Under the pieces are notes generated by a model, which searched no databases, had not been told where the DNA came from, and worked only from the letters and a program-made list of their open reading frames with translations. Below, piece by piece: positions 1-5,784 of a stretch of DNA of 8,016 nucleotides. Position numbers and translations under genes: made by a program. The stretch comes from an uncultured Oscillospiraceae bacterium (lineage in GTDB: Bacteria; Bacillota; Clostridia; Oscillospirales; Oscillospiraceae), in assembly GCA_958438185.1 (NCBI GenBank), contig CAUBQU010000049.1, positions 1 to 8,016 of the forward strand. The letters run 5' to 3'. The stretch's first letter is position 1, and the number at the start of each line of letters is the position of its first letter.

Positions 1-1166
1 CCTTTATTCTCAAAGAGGTGGCGCGGAAAACAGACCTCATTCAGGCGCCGCTGCTGAGCCACGACGCAGCGCTTTACTTAAAGACGGAAAACCTCCAGGT
101 CACTGGCAGCTTCAAGCTGCGGGGTGCGTATTATAAGATCAGCCAGCTGACGGAGCAGCAGAAGGCCGCCGGCATCATCGCCTGCAGCGCCGGGAACCAC
201 GCCCAGGGCGTTGCCTTGGCGGCGACCCATCAGGGGGTCCGCAGCGTCGTCTGCATGCCGGACAGCGCTCCCATCAGCAAGGTGGAGGCGACAAAGCGTC
301 TGGGTGCGGAGGTTGTTCTGACCAAGGGCGCGTATGACGATGCCTATGAGCAGGCGCTGCGCCTGCAAAAGGAGACCGGTGCGACCCTCATCCACCCCTT
401 TGACGATGACGAGGTCATCGCTGGACAGGGCACCATCGGCCTGGAAATTTTAGATCAACTGCCGGATGTGGATGCGATCATCGTCCCGGTGGGCGGCGGT
501 GGGCTTATCTCCGGCGTGGCCTTTGCCGTCAAGCAACTGCAGCCGTCTGTCAAAATCTACGGTGTACAGGCGGAAAATGCCCCCAGCATGTTTGAGAGCC
601 ACCGGGAGGGCCATCAAATCACTTTGGGTACGGTCAAGACCTTTGCCGACGGCATTGCCGTCAAGCACCCGGGGGATACGACATTCTCCATGGTCGAGCA
701 GTATGTAGACGGCATCGTCACGGTATCCGAGGATGAGATTGCCGCGGCGATCCTGGCCATGATTGAAAAGCAGAAGTTGATTGCCGAGGGCGCCGGTGCG
801 GTGAGTGTTGCGGCTGCGATGTTCGGCAAGCTGCCGATTGCGGGGAAGAAGGCGGTGTGCCTTGTCTCCGGCGGTAATATCGACGTGAATATCCTCTCCC
901 GGGTCATCACCCGCGGCCTGGTCACCTCCGGTCGTAATGCCAACCTGCTCATTGCGCTGGAGGATAAGCCGGGCCAGCTGGTGGGCGTCAGCGAGATTAT
1001 CGCGGCCTGCGGTGCCAATGTCGTCGGCGTCCGCCATGAAAGATCGGACCCCAACATGGCAATTTCCAGCTGCTTCCTGCGTGTTAGCATGGAGACGCGG
1101 GACTTTGAACAGATCGCGCAGATCCGCGCCAAGCTGACAGAAGCAGGCTTCCAGATCGTGAACTAA
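1..1166 (+). CDS. ilvA: Threonine ammonia-lyase (threonine dehydratase), single-ACT form, 5' end outside window
   Basis: PLP enzyme that deaminates L-threonine to 2-oxobutanoate and ammonia, in isoleucine synthesis or threonine catabolism, in the cytosol. The frame is open from base 3 (codons F-I-L-K-E-V before the GTG at 18), so that GTG is internal and the true start lies upstream. Counting from that GTG, I see TGSFKLRG with the PLP-binding lysine at residue 33, SAGNHAQG at 57-64, the glycine loop PVGGGGL at about 157-163, and SGGN at 284-287. A C-terminal ACT domain follows at about 308-382, starting LLIALEDKPGQL. The single ACT domain and a total near 400 residues match the medium-length form, not the roughly 510-residue E. 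coli IlvA with two regulatory domains. ACT domains usually bind an amino acid, so allosteric control is likely. A tdcB-like catabolic role cannot be excluded, because the upstream neighbours are not visible. Confidence 0.95.
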   Translation, partial: FILKEVARKTDLIQAPLLSHDAALYLKTENLQVTGSFKLRGAYYKISQLTEQQKAAGIIACSAGNHAQGVALAATHQGVRSVVCMPDSAPISKVEATKRLGAEVVLTKGAYDDAYEQALRLQKETGATLIHPFDDDEVIAGQGTIGLEILDQLPDVDAIIVPVGGGGLISGVAFAVKQLQPSVKIYGVQAENAPSMFESHREGHQITLGTVKTFADGIAVKHPGDTTFSMVEQYVDGIVTVSEDEIAAAILAMIEKQKLIAEGAGAVSVAAAMFGKLPIAGKKAVCLVSGGNIDVNILSRVITRGLVTSGRNANLLIALEDKPGQLVGVSEIIAACGANVVGVRHERSDPNMAISSCFLRVSMETRDFEQIAQIRAKLTEAGFQIVN

Positions 1167-1206
1167 AAAATCGGTCATGCGTTTTGAAGCGCATGACCGA
1201 TTTTTT
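1165..1206. terminator. Bidirectional intrinsic terminator between ilvA and the sirtuin gene
   Basis: A perfect inverted repeat with 1165-1181 pairing to 1190-1206: a 17-bp stem and an 8-nt loop. It begins with six A and ends with six T, so either strand reads as GC-rich hairpin plus U-run. It overlaps the last bases of both stop codons (ilvA TAA at 1164-1166, sirtuin TAA at 1205-1207), so one element ends both converging genes. Confidence 0.93.
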
Positions 1207-1921
1207 ATACCTGAGAAAAGACGTCGCCCAGACTTTCGTGCAGGACGAGGTTGGCGTAATCGTCGTAAGGCGTTTCGTCGCGGTTGATGAGTACCAGGCG
1301 CTGGCCGGTGTAATACCGGATCAGCCCGGCGGCTGGGTAGACCGTCAAAGAGGTGCCGCCGACGATCAAAAGGTCTGCCGCCTGGATGGCCTGCACGGCC
1401 TTTGTGATGCAGTCCTCGTCCAGGCTCTCCTCATAGAGCACAACGTCCGGCTTGACGATCCCGCCGCAGGGGCAGCGGGGGATGCCGGGCGCGTTTTTGA
1501 CAAACTCTGCCGAGAAGAATTTATGACAGCGGGTGCAATAATTCCGCAGGACGCTGCCGTGGAGCTCGTAAACGCGCCTGCTCCCGGCCTTTTGATGCAG
1601 CCCGTCGATATTCTGCGTGACGACGGCCAGCAGCTTGCCCTCCTGCTCCAGCTGTGCCAGCCGCCGGTGGGTGATATTTGGCGCAAAACCTAGGGGCAGC
1701 ATCTTTTCCCGGTAGAACCGGAAAAAGTAGGCTGGATTCTTCAAATAAAAGCTATGGGAGATGATCGTCTCCGGCGGGTAGTCGAATTTCTGGTGATACA
1801 GCCCATCCACACTGCGAAAATCCGGAATACCGGACTCTGTGCTGACGCCTGCGCCGCCGAAAAAGACGATCTTATGGCTCTCGTCGATCCAGTTTTTTAG
1901 CGTTTCGATGTTTGAATGCAT
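1205..1921 (-). CDS. cobB: NAD-dependent protein deacylase, sirtuin (Sir2) family
   Basis: Removes acyl groups from protein lysines using NAD+, giving nicotinamide and O-acyl-ADP-ribose. The 238 residues hold a whole Sir2 domain: GAGVSTESGIPDFRS at about 23-37 (NAD binding), TQNIDGLHQ at 102-110, catalytic His121 in HGS, zinc cysteines 129/132 (CTRC) and 150/152 (CPC), and GGTSLTVYPAAG at 188-199. It resembles Thermotoga-type class U sirtuins. The Tyr-x-x-Arg pair that reads succinyl-lysine in SIRT5 and E. coli CobB appears to be absent (aligned positions read F67 and Y70), so deacetylation is the likelier activity; this rests on alignment by eye. The ATG at 1921 is chosen because it has a strong Shine-Dalgarno site and the family core starts soon after. 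The gene overlaps the 3' end of trmD by 50 bp in another frame and is last in its operon. Confidence 0.94.
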   Translation of the reverse strand: MHSNIETLKNWIDESHKIVFFGGAGVSTESGIPDFRSVDGLYHQKFDYPPETIISHSFYLKNPAYFFRFYREKMLPLGFAPNITHRRLAQLEQEGKLLAVVTQNIDGLHQKAGSRRVYELHGSVLRNYCTRCHKFFSAEFVKNAPGIPRCPCGGIVKPDVVLYEESLDEDCITKAVQAIQAADLLIVGGTSLTVYPAAGLIRYYTGQRLVLINRDETPYDDYANLVLHESLGDVFSQV

Positions 1922-2666
1922 CGTCCTCCGCCTCCAATTCTGCGATAAACTTTTTCTCTGCCCGGGTCTTGTGGGGGAGCGTCAGCCGGGCAAAGAGATC
2001 TGGCCGCCGGTGCAGTGTCCGCAAAATGGACTGCTTGCGCCGCCAGCGGTCCACTGCGCCGTGATTGCCGGAGCGCAGGATCTCTGGGACCTCGAGCCCG
2101 TGCCATTGGGCCGGGCGGGAGTACTGGGGATATTCCAGCAGCCCGTTCCAGTGGCTCTCATCCTCAAAGCAGGCCGCGTCAGACAGAACGCCGGGGACCA
2201 TCCGGCAGATGCAGTCGGCCACGACCATCGCGGGCAGCTCACCGCCGGTCAGGACGAAATCGCCGATGGAGATCTCCTCGTCCACGCATTCGTCGATAAA
2301 CCGCTGGTCGATTCCCTCGTAATGGCCACAGACCAGGATGATATTCTCATAATCCCGCAGCAGCTGCCGGGCTTTTTCCTGGCAGAATGTTGTGCCGCAG
2401 GGGGAGAGAAAGATCGTATGCACTGGGGCGGCGACTTCGTCACAGATGGCCTCCCAGCAGCGGTAGAGGGGGTCGGCCTGCAGGATCGCGCCGTGCCCGC
2501 CGCCGTAGGGGTAGTCGTCGACCTGGTTTTGCCGGTTTGCGGTATAATCCCGGATCTGGTGCGCCTCAATGCGGATGATATCCCGCTCCTGCGCCCGGCC
2601 CAGGATGGACTCGTTCATCATATCGCCGACGGTATCGGGAAAGAGGGTCATAATGTCGATCCGCAT
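1872..2666 (-). CDS. trmD: tRNA (guanine-37-N1)-methyltransferase TrmD
   Basis: SAM-dependent SPOUT enzyme that makes m1G37 next to the anticodon and so prevents +1 frameshifting; works as a dimer in the cytosol. The 264 residues show the trefoil-knot signatures: VDDYPYGGGHGAIL at 49-62, LVCGHYEGIDQRF at 111-123, the SAM-site stretch ISIGDFVLTGGELPA at 132-146, Arg155 matching E. coli Arg154, then GLLEYPQYSRP at 175-185 and the C-terminal RRPDLF helix region. The E. coli general base Asp169 lines up without gaps with Glu170 here, with an Asp directly before it. A basic C-terminal tail (about 250-264) goes beyond what the fold needs and overlaps the sirtuin start. The ATG is preceded by GAGGGG at 9 nt and lies 3 nt after the rimM stop, so the two are tightly coupled. 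rplS, the usual next gene, is absent. Confidence 0.98.
   Translation of the reverse strand: MRIDIMTLFPDTVGDMMNESILGRAQERDIIRIEAHQIRDYTANRQNQVDDYPYGGGHGAILQADPLYRCWEAICDEVAAPVHTIFLSPCGTTFCQEKARQLLRDYENIILVCGHYEGIDQRFIDECVDEEISIGDFVLTGGELPAMVVADCICRMVPGVLSDAACFEDESHWNGLLEYPQYSRPAQWHGLEVPEILRSGNHGAVDRWRRKQSILRTLHRRPDLFARLTLPHKTRAEKKFIAELEAEDDAFKHRNAKKLDRREP
1925..1935 (-). promoter_or_regulatory. Sirtuin ribosome binding site inside the trmD coding sequence
   Basis: Read on the - strand this is GGAGGCGGAGG, then ACG and the ATG at 1921. The first GGAGG lies 9 nt from the start codon, an ideal spacing; the second lies 3 nt away. The whole site is within translated trmD codons (the ELEAEDDA part of the TrmD tail), so ribosomes finishing trmD pass over it. 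Confidence 0.8.
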
Positions 2667-2669
2667 GGC

Positions 2670-3149
2670 TCACATCCCCTCGATGAGGTGGACCGTCACC
2701 GTCCTTGCGGCAAAATTCGGCTCCTCGACAAATTCCCGGACGACCGGGATCATATGCTCCTCCTGCCCCCGGACGACATAGACATCATTGCCCGGCAGGC
2801 TCAGTACCTCTTTCAAAATGCCGATCTCCTCGCCGTCGTTCAGGACCCGCAGGCCGATGAGGTCGGCAATAAAGTGCACGCCTTCTTCCAATTCGACCTC
2901 CGTCCGGTCGACCCGGATGACGCGGCGCATCAGCGGCGCGGCCTCCTCGGGGCTGTCGATCCCCGCAAGCTTCAAAAGCGCGCAGGTCTTGTGGACGCGG
3001 CTCTGCTCGATGTCATAACAGGCGCCGTCAATATAAACATGGTCAAATTCCAGCAGAAATTCCGGGCCATCCGCCCAGGGCAGGACCTTCAGCTCCCCCC
3101 GGACGCCGTGGGTGGCGACGACCTGCCCCGCTTCCAGAAATTGTTCCAT
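2670..3149 (-). CDS. rimM: 16S rRNA processing / 30S maturation factor RimM
   Basis: Assembly factor that binds uS19 and helps mature the 3' head domain of the 30S subunit. At 159 residues it is of normal or slightly short family length. The N-terminal domain opens with AGQVVATHGVRGELKV at 7-22, the family hallmark. The C-terminal PRC-barrel spans about 93-159, with DLIGLRV at 96-102 and HMIPVVREFV at 132-141. The frame is open further upstream to an ATG at 3287, but I place the start at the ATG at 3149. It has GGGAGG 8 nt upstream, the family homology begins there, and the extra upstream residues would run through a terminator hairpin and a promoter. trmD follows after 3 nt, the conserved rimM-trmD pairing. 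A promoter-like site directly upstream suggests a leader of only about 25 nt. Confidence 0.97.
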   Translation of the reverse strand: MEQFLEAGQVVATHGVRGELKVLPWADGPEFLLEFDHVYIDGACYDIEQSRVHKTCALLKLAGIDSPEEAAPLMRRVIRVDRTEVELEEGVHFIADLIGLRVLNDGEEIGILKEVLSLPGNDVYVVRGQEEHMIPVVREFVEEPNFAARTVTVHLIEGM

Positions 3150-3179
3150 TGCAATAACCTCCCTGCTGTCTGTGCCTCC

Positions 3180-3208
3180 ATTGTAGCGTGAAACGGCGGA
3201 AAAAACAA
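3180..3208 (-). promoter_or_regulatory. Predicted sigma-A-type promoter for rimM-trmD-sirtuin
   Basis: On the - strand TTGTTT (3203-3208) and TACAAT (3180-3185) are separated by exactly 17 nt. The -10 box matches the consensus at five of six positions; the -35 box only at three. It sits between a terminator-like hairpin and the rimM start, about 30 nt upstream of the ATG. The call rests on sequence match and position only. Confidence 0.55.
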
Positions 3209-3230
3209 GCACGAATGCCGTTTTACCCGG

Positions 3231-3276
3231 CACAAAAGCATCGCGGCCAGGCGGATCAAACGCCTGGCCGCGATGC
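3231..3276 (-). terminator. Intrinsic terminator after khpA (within the SRP/ribosome cluster)
   Basis: A perfect 16-bp stem (3238-3253 with 3261-3276) and a 7-nt loop, followed on the - strand by TTTTGTG. The T-run is short, so termination may be partial. A second, imperfect hairpin at 3301-3321 lies between this one and the khpA stop. The + strand lacks a T-run after the stem, so it should act only on leftward transcripts. Confidence 0.7.
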
Positions 3277-3327
3277 GGTCGCTTCAACGCTTATCGGTTC
3301 GCCTGCCGCGCGGCGGCGGGCAAAGGA

Positions 3328-3555
3328 TCAGTCGACGATCTCCACAGAGACCCTCTGCCCGGAGCGCTGGGCAACGGACTTGACGATCGTGCGGATCTCC
3401 TTGGCAATGCGGCCCTGCCGGCCGATCACCTTCCCCATGTCCTCCGGGGCGACGCGCAGCTCCAGGACGGTCACGTCACCGGGGACTTCCGTCACGGTGA
3501 CTGCGTCTGGATGATCGACCAGATTCTTTGCCATGTAGAGCAAGAGTTCCTTCAT
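3328..3555 (-). CDS. khpA: KH-domain RNA-binding protein KhpA (YlqC family)
   Basis: Small single-KH RNA-binding protein. In streptococci and other Firmicutes KhpA pairs with KhpB (EloR/Jag) and binds many transcripts, affecting cell elongation and division. Its 75 residues are the usual length. The KH core is visible as VIGRQGRIAKEIR at about 43-55, with the nucleic-acid-binding GxxG loop at 45-48 (GRQG). The alternating hydrophobic strand VTVLELRV precedes it, and SVEIVD closes the domain. The ATG at 3555 has GAGGGA 6 nt upstream, 17 nt after the rpsP stop. Its place between rpsP and rimM is the conserved Firmicutes position. A terminator-like hairpin follows, so khpA is probably the last gene of the ylxM-led transcript, apart from readthrough. 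Confidence 0.93.
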   Translation of the reverse strand: MKELLLYMAKNLVDHPDAVTVTEVPGDVTVLELRVAPEDMGKVIGRQGRIAKEIRTIVKSVAQRSGQRVSVEIVD

Positions 3556-3572
3556 TGCGAATCCCTCGCCAA

Positions 3573-3812
3573 TTACAGGGCGCCGGCTTTTTTCAGCAGA
3601 GCTCTGACCGTATCGGTGGGCTGGGCGCCGTTCTTAATCCAAGCCTGGGCCTTTTCCACGTCGACCTTGATGGTGGCAGGGTTCGTCAGGGGATCGTATG
3701 CGCCGATCTCTTCGATGCAGCGGCCATCACGCGGGCTGCGGGAATCTGCAACAACGATACGGTAGTAGGGAGCCTTCTTCGCGCCCATTCTTCTCAGTCT
3801 GATCTTGACCAT
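3573..3812 (-). CDS. rpsP: Small ribosomal subunit protein bS16
   Basis: Structural protein of the 30S 5' domain, needed for early assembly. The 79 residues begin [19 protein letters not shown] and continue [12 protein letters not shown] and [10 protein letters not shown], the standard bS16 core, ending in the helix with [23 protein letters not shown]. It is about ten residues shorter than B. subtilis S16 because the C-terminal tail is short, which is common. The ATG at 3812 has GGAGG 9 nt upstream. The 71-nt gap from ffh holds a 7-bp hairpin (3854-3860 with 3866-3872) with no T-run after it on the - strand, so it does not look like a terminator, and no promoter was seen there. rpsP is probably co-transcribed with ylxM-ffh. 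Confidence 0.98.
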   Translation of the reverse strand: MVKIRLRRMGAKKAPYYRIVVADSRSPRDGRCIEEIGAYDPLTNPATIKVDVEKAQAWIKNGAQPTDTVRALLKKAGAL

Positions 3813-3883
3813 TGGTAAATACCTCCAAAAAACTTCTTGTCTTCTTTATCGTGCATGGCCGGTCGGGCCATGGCGTAAACGGA

Positions 3884-5260
3884 TTAAAATTTGGGCAGGC
3901 CCATGCCGCCCATGCCGCCCATGCCGGGCAGGTTCGGTATGCCGCCGAAGCCGCGGTTCTTCTTTTTGCGCTTGCCGCTGCCGTTCATCTGGCGCATCAG
4001 CGTCTGCATCATCTCAAAGGATTTGAGCATTTTGTTGACTTCCTCGACCTTGACGCCGGAGCCCGCGGCGATGCGGCGCTTGCGGCTGTGGTTGAGGCAA
4101 TTGGGGTTCTCACGCTCGTAGGGGGTCATGGATTGGATGATCGCTTCCGTTCGGCCCAGGGCGCCTTCGTCCACCTGGACGTTTTTCAGGTTCCCCATGC
4201 CGGGCATCATGCCCAGCAGATCCTGCACGGAGCCCATGCCCTTGAGCTGCACCAGCTGGTCGTAATAATCGGCCAGGGTGAATTTGTTGGAGCGGAGCTT
4301 TTGCTCCAGCTCTTCGGCCTTTTTCTGGTCGAAGGCGGCTTCCGCTTTTTCGATCAGAGTCAGCACATCGCCCATGCCCAGAATTCGGGAGGCCATGCGG
4401 CCGGGGTGGAAGGGCTCGATCTGGTCCAGCTTTTCGCCGGTGCCGATAAATTTGATCGGCTTGCCGGTGACGGCTTTGACACTCAAGGCGGCACCGCCGC
4501 GGGCGTCGCCATCGAGCTTGCTGAGCATCACGCCGGTGATGTCCAGCTGCGCATCAAAGGCCTGGGCGGCGTTGACCGCGTCCTGCCCCGTCATGGCGTC
4601 GAGCACCAGGAGGATCTCCGTGGGCTGCACCGCTTTTTTGATGCCGGAGAGCTCTTCCATCAGCGCCTCGTCGATATGCAGACGGCCGGCGGTATCGAGG
4701 AAGACCATGTCGTTGCCGTGCTTTGCCGCGTGGGCGACGGCGGCCTTGGCGATCTCAATGGGATTCGTTTGCCCCATCTGGAAGACCGGCAGGCCTAGCT
4801 TTTCGCCGACGACCTGCAGCTGCTGGATGGCAGCGGGCCGGTAGATATCGCAGGCGACGAGCAGCGGGCGTTTACCCTGCTTTTTCATGAGCCCGGCCAG
4901 CTTTGCGCCGTTCGTCGTTTTACCGGCGCCCTGCAGGCCGACCAGCATGATGACGGTCGGCGGCTTGGAGGCGATGGTCAGCTTCTGATTCTCGCTGCCC
5001 ATCAGATTCGTCAGCTCTTCGTTGACGATCTTGACGATCATCTGCGCCGGGGTCAGGCTTTCCAGCACATCGCTGCCGACGCAGCGCTCCGTCGTCTTTT
5101 TGACAAAGTCTTTGACGACTTTATAGCTGACGTCCGCTTCCAAAAGGGCCAGGCGAATTTCCCGCATGGCTTCCTTCACATCGGCTTCTGTCAGGCGGCC
5201 CTTGCCCCGGAGCTTTTTAAAGGCTGCCGAGAGCTTTTCTGTTAAACCTTCAAATGCCAT
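3884..5260 (-). CDS. ffh: Signal recognition particle GTPase Ffh (SRP54)
   Basis: Protein part of the bacterial SRP: binds signal sequences emerging from the ribosome and, with 4.5S/6S RNA, delivers them to FtsY at the membrane through paired GTP hydrolysis. The 458 residues contain the N domain (1 to about 88) and the G domain with P-loop GLQGAGKT at 108-115, DIYRPAA at 138-144, DTAGR at 189-193, SKLDGDARGGA at 247-257 and GTGEK at 273-277. The M domain follows from about 325, with GMGSVQDLLGMMPGM at 341-355 and the RNA-binding SRKRRIAAGSG at 392-402. The C-terminal tail is lysine-rich, then Met/Gly/Pro-rich. The ATG at 5260 has AAGGAG 7 nt upstream. The ylxM gene is 69 nt upstream and probably co-transcribed. 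No SRP RNA gene was seen in the window. Confidence 0.99.
   Translation of the reverse strand: MAFEGLTEKLSAAFKKLRGKGRLTEADVKEAMREIRLALLEADVSYKVVKDFVKKTTERCVGSDVLESLTPAQMIVKIVNEELTNLMGSENQKLTIASKPPTVIMLVGLQGAGKTTNGAKLAGLMKKQGKRPLLVACDIYRPAAIQQLQVVGEKLGLPVFQMGQTNPIEIAKAAVAHAAKHGNDMVFLDTAGRLHIDEALMEELSGIKKAVQPTEILLVLDAMTGQDAVNAAQAFDAQLDITGVMLSKLDGDARGGAALSVKAVTGKPIKFIGTGEKLDQIEPFHPGRMASRILGMGDVLTLIEKAEAAFDQKKAEELEQKLRSNKFTLADYYDQLVQLKGMGSVQDLLGMMPGMGNLKNVQVDEGALGRTEAIIQSMTPYERENPNCLNHSRKRRIAAGSGVKVEEVNKMLKSFEMMQTLMRQMNGSGKRKKKNRGFGGIPNLPGMGGMGGMGLPKF
3900..3926 (-). repeat. Three tandem 9-bp units in the ffh tail
   Basis: CCCATGCCG occurs three times head to tail on the + strand. On the coding strand this encodes repeated Gly-Met-Gly residues in the PGMGGMGGMG tail of Ffh. 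Each unit is three codons, so copy-number slippage would keep the frame. Confidence 0.85.
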
Positions 5261-5329
5261 GTTTTAACTCCTTCTATCAGAAGCGCATAAAAGGCTCTGC
5301 AAGCGTTTGGGTGATACTGCAAAATGGGA

Positions 5330-5674
5330 TCAGAACGGGCTTGCCGCGGCGAGGATCTTCTGCGCCAGCGCCTGCACCCCTGGCGACGGATCGCGGGAAA
5401 GCTGCTGCGCGGCGGCGCGGATGACGGAAAGGGCTTCGTCCATGGCCCGCTCCCGGGCAACGCAGCCCGTTTTCGCTTCCATATGGCGCAGCGCCGCCTC
5501 CGCCCGGGTCAGTGTGTCGTGTACGCCCTGGCGGGAGATGCCGACCTCCTGGGCGATCTCGCCCAGGGAGAGATCCTGGTTGTAGTGCAGGTCGAAGCAG
5601 GCCCGCTGCTTTTGCGTTAAAAGGTCGCCATAATAGTCGAACAGAAGCGTCAATTCAAATGTCTCTTCGACCAT
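5330..5674 (-). CDS. ylxM: YlxM / p13-like DNA-binding protein (UPF0122), putative SRP-associated factor
   Basis: Small helix-turn-helix protein encoded next to ffh in most Firmicutes. In Streptococcus mutans YlxM is reported to modulate SRP GTPase activity; the molecular role is otherwise poorly defined. The 114 residues hold a sigma-70 region-4-like HTH at about 20-62: LTQKQRACFDLHY, then DLSLGEIAQEVGISRQGVHDTLTRAEAAL, of which GEIAQEVGISRQGVHD is the helix-turn-helix. A second, helical and alanine-rich part (about 75-114) forms the C-terminus. The ATG at 5674 has AAGGAGG 8 nt upstream. It is the first gene after a near-consensus promoter and so leads the ylxM-ffh-rpsP-khpA transcript. Confidence 0.92.
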   Translation of the reverse strand: MVEETFELTLLFDYYGDLLTQKQRACFDLHYNQDLSLGEIAQEVGISRQGVHDTLTRAEAALRHMEAKTGCVARERAMDEALSVIRAAAQQLSRDPSPGVQALAQKILAAASPF

Positions 5675-5724
5675 TCTGGCCCCCTCCTTCCGCTGCGCAC
5701 TGGCACGGCGGGAAACTAACTGCT

Positions 5725-5753
5725 ATGATAAACGATTTTTCTTGAGATGTCAA
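5725..5753 (-). promoter_or_regulatory. Sigma-A promoter of the ylxM-ffh-rpsP-khpA operon
   Basis: On the - strand a perfect TTGACA (5748-5753) and TATCAT (5725-5730, five of six consensus bases) are separated by 17 nt of AT-rich spacer. T-rich sequence lies upstream. The start point should be near 5718, giving a leader of roughly 45 nt with the ylxM Shine-Dalgarno at its end. It lies in the 110-nt gap after the SH3 lipoprotein gene; no terminator hairpin was recognised between that gene and this promoter. Confidence 0.88.
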
Positions 5754-5784
5754 GGAAAAAACCTTTACAGGGAAAACTTTTTCT

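Noticed and set aside
450..1178. A 242-codon open frame on the - strand opposite ilvA
   Set aside because: It runs antisense through the ilvA catalytic and ACT domains and has no family signature; it also starts inside the bidirectional terminator.
1839..3191. A 450-codon open frame on the + strand opposite sirtuin, trmD and rimM
   Set aside because: It lies antisense to three well-recognised conserved genes, shows no family motif, and is rich in Asp/Gly/Pro/Arg as expected for the complement of GC-rich coding DNA.
3150..3287. N-terminal extension of RimM by 46 residues from an upstream ATG
   Set aside because: The extension would translate the terminator hairpin and promoter, has no family similarity, and the ATG at 3149 has the proper Shine-Dalgarno site.
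3854..3872. Hairpin between ffh and rpsP considered as a terminator or S16 autoregulatory leader
   Set aside because: The stem is only 7 bp with no T-run after it on the - strand, and I know no matching S16 leader motif; it may be only a weak intergenic structure.
3812..4798. A 328-codon open frame on the + strand opposite ffh, rich in His, Ala and Gly
   Set aside because: It is the shadow of ffh: composition follows the complement of ffh codons, with no recognisable domain and no convincing ribosome binding site for an independent gene.
5261..5329. Gap between ylxM and ffh examined for an SRP RNA or extra small gene
   Set aside because: At 69 nt it is too short for SRP RNA, lacks the conserved GGAA-tetraloop hairpin context, and holds only the ffh Shine-Dalgarno site.
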